Made by a program: the position numbers and the translations under genes. Of a stretch of DNA of 16,432 bases, positions 14,391 to 16,432 are shown piece after piece. The stretch lies in NCBI GenBank assembly GCA_000434475.1, contig FR879628.1:1-16432 (forward strand). The letters are read 5' to 3'. The stretch is from Dialister sp. CAG:486 (GTDB taxonomy: Bacteria > Bacillota > Negativicutes > Veillonellales > Dialisteraceae). The notes beneath the pieces are model-generated. The model worked only from the letters and a program-made list of their open reading frames with translations. It did not search any database and was not told the origin of the DNA. Numbering within the stretch: position 1 is the stretch's first letter; every line of letters begins with the position of its first letter.

Positions 14391-15476
14391 ATGAGACTTC
14401 TGGACAAGTACGTATTAAAAGAATTTTTGGCTCCCTTTTTATTTGGCGTTGCCGCCTTTACGGCGATCTTTCTCGGGGCAGATACGCTCTTGAAGATCGC
14501 TGGCTTTGTCTCTCAATATGGGGCATCTGCGATATCGGCAGTGAAGGTGTTCATCCTCGCACTGCCGCGCATCATCGTCTATACCTTCCCGATGGCCGTA
14601 CTCTTAGGCTCACTCATGTGCTTTTCTCGTCTGTCCGGGGCGAGCGAGCTCATCGTCATGCGTACCTCGGGGCAGAGCTTCTTCCGCCTCGCGCTGCCGG
14701 TCTTTCTGGTAGCGTTTCTGATCTCCCTCTGTGCCGTAGCCTTCAATGAATACGTCGTGCCGTGGACAAACCGCGAGTATGACTATGTGGTGAATACGGA
14801 GATCAAAAAGAACCTGAATCCGGGCGTCACGGATCACGTCGTCATCCGCGATGTGCAGAACGGCAAGATCGCCCATCTTCTCTATGCGCGCCGCTACAAT
14901 CCGAATACCAAAGAGCTTGAGAATATCACCGTGCAGGAATTTGAAGATGAAAAGGTCATCCATGTCGAGAATGCACCGAAGGCAGTCTGGCAGGATGGCG
15001 TATGGCGCATGACCGATGGGATCATTTACGACCTTACCGGAGAAGGCGTGGAACGCATGATGCATTTCGAAAGTCAGGAGATCCCGTATGCCATGTCGCC
15101 CTCAGAGATCCCGCGCGAGTCAAAAAAACTCGATGAAATGACCATCCGGGAGCTTCTTGTCACGCAGAAGGCGTACACCGCGGCGCATGCAGATGCGACG
15201 GGCGTCATTATGGAGGTCTATCGCCGCTTCTCACTGCCGATGGCCAGCTTCGTCTTTGCCCTTGTCGGCGCCCCCTTGGGCGTGCAGAAGCAGCGCTCCT
15301 CTTCCTCCATCGGCTTTGGCCTCTCTGTGGTCATTATTTTCGTATACTACGCCATCATGACATTCCTTGAAGCTCTGGGCAAGGGCCACATGCTCCCGCC
15401 CTTCTGGGCCGTCTGGCTGCCGAACTTCATCGCCCTCGCCATGGGCTGTTTCTTGATCCGCAGAGCGGATCGGTAG
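14391..15476 (+). CDS. LPS export permease, LptF/LptG (YjgP/YjgQ) family
   Basis: This 361-residue protein has the LptF/LptG layout: three membrane helices in the N-terminal part (about residues 14-34, 50-76, 98-120), a periplasmic beta domain (about 125-275), and three more helices (about 277-295, 304-326, 332-357). Family motifs include YRRFSLPMASFVFALVGAPLG and FLEALGKG before the last helix. With LptB it forms the inner-membrane extractor. Only one such gene is present here; E. coli needs a heterodimer of LptF and LptG, so a partner may lie elsewhere or this protein may act as a homodimer. I cannot decide between LptF and LptG. AGGGAGG lies about 9 bases before the ATG, 31 bases after lptB. 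Confidence 0.92.
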   Translation: MRLLDKYVLKEFLAPFLFGVAAFTAIFLGADTLLKIAGFVSQYGASAISAVKVFILALPRIIVYTFPMAVLLGSLMCFSRLSGASELIVMRTSGQSFFRLALPVFLVAFLISLCAVAFNEYVVPWTNREYDYVVNTEIKKNLNPGVTDHVVIRDVQNGKIAHLLYARRYNPNTKELENITVQEFEDEKVIHVENAPKAVWQDGVWRMTDGIIYDLTGEGVERMMHFESQEIPYAMSPSEIPRESKKLDEMTIRELLVTQKAYTAAHADATGVIMEVYRRFSLPMASFVFALVGAPLGVQKQRSSSSIGFGLSVVIIFVYYAIMTFLEALGKGHMLPPFWAVWLPNFIALAMGCFLIRRADR

Positions 15477-15484
15477 TGTTTGAA

Positions 15485-15735
15485 GTAACTAGTGACTGGT
15501 GACTAGGGACTAGAGATTAGAAATCAGATGTTAGACTTCTGCCGTTCCCCGTATCGTCATTCCGACCGAAGTGGAGGAATCTTTTTCGTTCGCGGTCAAT
15601 CAAACCATGCGCGAAAGTCCTAAACGGGAATCCTGCCATTCCGCAGATTTTAGGGCATCGTCCCTTCTAAAATCTCGCGATGCTTCTATTATTTGATGCA
15701 CTGCCCCTGAATCCATCGACCCTGAACCCGTTTTC
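15485..15735 (+). repeat. Composite intergenic repeat, copy 6 (lptF/G-DUF3084 gap)
   Basis: Seven 7-base units in register (GTAACTA, GTGACTG, GTGACTA, GGGACTA, GAGATTA and derivatives; 15485-15533) start just after the permease stop. The next module reads CGTATCGTCATTCCGACC..GGAATCTTTTTCGTTCGCGG (15550-15597), a version with ATTCC/GGAAT where others have ATTTC/GAAAT. Then comes TAAACGGGAATCCTG, and a strong hairpin GATTTTAG..CTAAAATC (15646-15674) enclosing the conserved GGGCATCG. The copy ends with CTGAATC, CATCGAC, CTGAACC heptads (about 15707-15728). The GCGGC hairpin and the ATTTCTC array are lost or unrecognisable here. Confidence 0.75.
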
Positions 15736-15755
15736 CATCACAAAGGAGGTTTACT

Positions 15756-16432
15756 ATGTTTATCGGCATATTTATGTTTCTGATCCTGATCGCCATGGGC
15801 GGGCTGATCGCCTTTTTGGGAGATCGGATCGGATCGAAGGTCGGTAAGAAGCGGATGACGCTCTTCGGGCTTCGTCCGAAGTACACCTCCGTGATCGTGA
15901 CGATCATTTCCGGCATCCTGATCTCCTTCTTCACCATCGCCGTGCTGGCTGTCGTGAATGAAAATGTTCGTGTCGCCCTCTTCGGTCTCTCCAAGCTGCA
16001 AAGCGAGATGCAGGATCTGAATCAGGAGATCAAAGTCAAGAACCGCGAGCTCGAGAAGGGCAAGCTGCAGCTCGAAGCACGCAACAAAGAGTATGAAGAC
16101 GTGAACCGGAAGGCCGAAGAGACATCCAAGCGATTGGATGAAGTCGAAGGCCAGCGTGTCTTCATGGAGAGCGAGCTCTCCTCCGTACAGCAGGCGTATG
16201 ATGAGGCGAAAGCCGGCGTTGAGCAGTCCGCAGAAGACATTGCGGAGCTGGAAAAGATCCGCGAAGAGCTGACAGGAAATATTGCGACACTGAATCAAGA
16301 GAAAGAGCAGCTCATCAAAAATATCTACGCACTGCGTGAAGGACAGGTGGTCTTCCAGGCGGGCCAGGTGCTGACAAGCGTCGTGGTCGATGAAGAAATG
16401 GATGAGAACCGATCCAGAGAAGTGCTGAAGAG
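15756..16432 (+). CDS. DUF3084-like membrane protein with long coiled coil (partial, runs off the window)
   Basis: The reading frame opens at an ATG 5 bases after AAAGGAGGT (15742-15750) and stays open for 225 codons to the right edge. It has two hydrophobic segments, MFIGIFMFLILIAMGGLIAF (1-20) and about residues 48-69. Between them is a basic cytoplasmic-type loop with GKKRMTLFGLRPKYTS. Then comes a long charged alpha-helical coiled coil (about 75-195) rich in Glu, Lys and Gln, and the segment LREGQVVFQAGQVLTS. This layout resembles the DUF3084 family known from Negativicutes and cyanobacteria, whose function is not established. Its place after lptF/G suggests an envelope role, but that is inference. 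The C-terminus is outside the window. Confidence 0.8.
   Translation, partial: MFIGIFMFLILIAMGGLIAFLGDRIGSKVGKKRMTLFGLRPKYTSVIVTIISGILISFFTIAVLAVVNENVRVALFGLSKLQSEMQDLNQEIKVKNRELEKGKLQLEARNKEYEDVNRKAEETSKRLDEVEGQRVFMESELSSVQQAYDEAKAGVEQSAEDIAELEKIREELTGNIATLNQEKEQLIKNIYALREGQVVFQAGQVLTSVVVDEEMDENRSREVLK

Overview
This window is almost entirely a co-directional (+ strand) lipid A, Kdo and lipopolysaccharide-export supercluster. In order it encodes LpxI, LpxB, an MsbA-type ABC flippase, WaaA (Kdo transferase), LpxK, KdsB, KdsA, KdsD, KdsC, an LpxL/HtrB-type acyltransferase, LptC, LptA, LptB, one LptF/LptG-type permease, and the start of a DUF3084-like membrane/coiled-coil protein that runs off the right edge. 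All 14 complete genes read as intact, with no frameshift or truncation. Use of LpxI instead of LpxH, the contiguous order of the genes, the moderately high G+C and the strong AGGAGG-type ribosome sites suggest a diderm Firmicute of the class Negativicutes (Dialister/Megasphaera/Veillonella-like). The genus is not secure from sequence alone.

Layout: 1-178 leader; 179-1000 lpxI; 1252-2379 lpxB; 2714-4477 msbA; 4700-6028 waaA (TTG start), overlapping lpxK at 6018-7145; 7181-7912 kdsB; 7988-8833 kdsA; 9218-10189 kdsD, overlapping kdsC to 10725; 11273-12259 lpxL-like, then lptC (GTG), lptA (GTG) and lptB, each overlapping the previous gene by 4 bases or less, to 14359; 14391-15476 lptF/G; 15756-end DUF3084-like. 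The pathway runs from UDP-2,3-diacylglucosamine (LpxI, LpxB, LpxK) with Kdo made from ribulose-5-phosphate (KdsD, KdsA, KdsC, KdsB). Kdo is attached by WaaA, the lipid is acylated by LpxL, flipped by MsbA, and exported by the Lpt bridge.

The most unusual content is between the genes. Every gap longer than about 200 bases (1001-1251, 2380-2713, 4478-4699, 8834-9217, 10726-11272, 15477-15755) is filled by a diverged copy of one modular composite repeat. It starts with a tandem array of a 7-base unit (GTGACTA/GTGGCTA/GGGATTA) that abuts or supplies the upstream stop codon. Next come a 'CGTCATTTCGAGCG..GAAATCT' module, an AAACGGGAAGCCTG module, a GGGCATCGCCC hairpin and a GCGGC..GCCGC hairpin. 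The copies end with a second 7-base array (ATTTCTC/ATTTCTA) and a CTGAACC heptad array. Several hairpins keep their pairing while their sequence changes, which points to selection on structure. A separate 165-base imperfect palindrome with 20-base terminal inverted repeats (11091-11255), resembling a MITE, sits directly in front of the lpxL-like gene. I saw no rRNA, tRNA, CRISPR array, transposase gene or canonical rho-independent terminator.
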